A stretch of DNA of 10,377 nucleotides, from NCBI RefSeq assembly GCF_000611645.1, contig NW_014011939.1:2801-13177 (forward strand), written 5' to 3'. Numbering within the stretch: position 1 is the first letter of the stretch; each line of letters begins with the position of its first letter. This DNA comes from Monoraphidium neglectum (lineage: Eukaryota > Chlorophyta > Chlorophyceae > Sphaeropleales > Selenastraceae). Made by a program: the position numbers and the translations under genes. The notes below the pieces were generated by a model, which saw nothing but the letters and a program-made list of their open reading frames with translations, did not search any database and was not told the origin of the DNA. Shown here piece after piece: positions 9,937 through 10,377 of the stretch.

Positions 9937-9967
<31 letters not shown>

Positions 9968-10377
9968 ACTCTGTGTGTGTATGTGTGTGTGTGTGTGTGT
10001 GTTCGTGTGTGTGCGTGGGTGGTGCCTGCATGGAGAGGCAGAGGTGTGGGATTGCACAAGCAGTTAGCGTCAAGACGTAAGTGCAGGCAGCAGGTCGCCG
10101 CGATCATTCAGACCACCCAGACCACAAGCCAGGCGGCGTTGCGCCGCGAGGGCCCCTGGCGCAGCGCCCCGCCCCGCCCCGCCGCGCCGCGCGAGCTCCT
10201 GTGGCTGCGCACCGCTGTGCGTCCCGGGCATGTTGCAGTCCGCCGGCCGCGGCAGGTGCATCGACCCCTCCCGCCGCACGAGCTGCGTCTCGATGCTCTT
10301 CGGGCTGTCCCCGCCGCCGCCCATCCCAAACGTCTCCGCGATGCCGCTGCCGCTCGCGCCGCCGCCGCTGTCCCATC
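6016..10377 (-). CDS. HECT-type E3 ubiquitin ligase, UBE3A/HECTD2-like, 3' part with the complete HECT domain, ten exons
   Basis: Exons on the minus strand: 10377-10213 (5'-partial), 9796-9665, 9432-9317, 9108-8995, 8725-8651, 8132-8053, 7720-7634, 7219-7120, 6725-6556, 6202-6016. All junctions are GT-AG and in phase, giving 407 residues plus TAG. The HECT domain opens with [19 protein letters not shown]. It continues through [106 protein letters not shown] and [19 protein letters not shown]. It ends with [16 protein letters not shown], where the Cys is the expected thioester-forming residue, and a terminal GFGLE. By family knowledge it takes ubiquitin from an E2 onto this Cys and passes it to substrate lysines. 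Upstream of the domain only a Gly/Ser-rich segment is seen. Substrate-binding regions lie outside the window, so the substrate cannot be named. Introns are 208-518 nt and rich in TG/CA repeats. The donor at 8994 was preferred over one 12 nt further on because [11 protein letters not shown] matches the family spacing. Confidence 0.95.
7506..7618. repeat. Imperfect CA microsatellite, donor side of a HECT intron
   Basis: Runs of CACACA broken by TA, CC and GC units fill the segment. On the gene's strand it reads as (TG)-rich and begins about 15 nt after the donor at 7633. It is in the intron between exons 7720-7634 and 7219-7120, beside an 11-C homopolymer at 7469-7479. Confidence 0.85.
7735..7754. 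repeat. (GT)10 microsatellite, acceptor side of a HECT intron
   Basis: Ten uninterrupted GT units, followed by ATGTGTG. On the gene's strand this is a (CA)10 tract whose end lies 14 nt upstream of the exon that starts at 7720. It occupies the place where a polypyrimidine tract would be expected. Confidence 0.9.
7911..8035. repeat. Long CA/CG microsatellite, donor side of a HECT intron
   Basis: A pure CA run covers about 7948-7986 and is followed by a GC run to about 7998 and further broken CA units. On the gene's strand it is (TG)n beginning about 17 nt after the donor at 8052. Its other end is some 160 nt from the complementary tract at 7735-7754. Confidence 0.95.
8611..8650. repeat. Short CA-rich tract at a HECT donor site
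   Basis: ACACATGCACGCACGCACAC and further CA units run straight into the donor at 8650-8649. On the gene's strand the intron therefore opens as GTGCGCGTGTGCGTGTGT. Confidence 0.8.
9501..9524. repeat. GA/GT microsatellite in the middle of a HECT intron
   Basis: GAGTGTGAGAGAGAGAGAGT is followed by GTGT. It is within the intron 9664-9433, away from both splice sites. Confidence 0.75.
9901..10016. repeat. Long GT microsatellite in the intron before the HECT domain
   Basis: Several GT runs, the longest uninterrupted one at about 9939-9967, fill this segment. On the gene's strand they are (CA)n in the 3' half of the intron 10212-9797, upstream of the exon that opens the HECT domain. Confidence 0.9.

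Noticed and set aside
9230..10107. Several His/Thr-rich minus-strand open frames up to 275 codons
   Set aside because: They run through (CA)n tracts in introns. Only 9796-9665 and 9432-9317 carry HECT sequence, each in its own frame.
1..10377. tRNA genes, mobile elements, viral or phage genes
   Set aside because: I looked for tRNA B-box motifs, transposase or reverse transcriptase motifs and terminal repeats by eye and found none that hold up.

Overview
The window looks like nuclear DNA of a GC-rich unicellular green alga. The genes are split by short spliceosomal introns of roughly 140-520 nt with GTGCGC, GTGGGC or GTGAGC donors and CAG/AAG acceptors. Introns and intergenic DNA are full of TG/CA microsatellites, coding DNA carries alanine and glycine runs, and the conserved proteins are eukaryotic with plant-like features. 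The assignment rests on style and protein similarity recalled by eye. Genus cannot be told; Chlorophyceae or Trebouxiophyceae are both possible.

Three protein genes are supported, all on the minus strand. From the right edge: (1) positions 10377 to 6016 hold the 3' part of a HECT-type E3 ubiquitin ligase gene. I resolved ten exons whose splice phases all join; they encode a complete catalytic HECT domain ending in the active-site cysteine motif. The 5' end lies beyond the window. (2) Positions 3816 to 2874 hold a small gene for a predicted secreted protein with a cysteine cluster, a Gln-rich linker and a C-terminal domain resembling DUF1036. Its short first exon is inferred. (3) Positions 2128 to 1 hold the 5' part of an NSRP1/CCDC55-like (DUF2040) nuclear speckle splicing factor gene with four exons. 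Its 3' end lies beyond the window.

Between the HECT stop and the secreted-protein gene lie about 2.2 kb with no gene I can support. This stretch holds a 39-nt near-perfect hairpin and a small decanucleotide tandem repeat. The 745 bp between the secreted-protein gene and the NSRP1-like gene probably holds the promoter of the latter, marked by an AT-richer 5' flank. The HECT introns carry long (TG)n and (CA)n tracts. In one intron they sit at opposite ends in complementary sense and could pair.

The three genes have no evident shared pathway: ubiquitin ligation, an extracellular or secretory protein, and splicing regulation. I see no mobile element, tRNA, CRISPR array or prokaryote-like operon. 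Most open frames here are by-products of GC-rich composition. I found no convincing new multi-gene system. The best leads are the secreted protein's architecture and the structured repeats.
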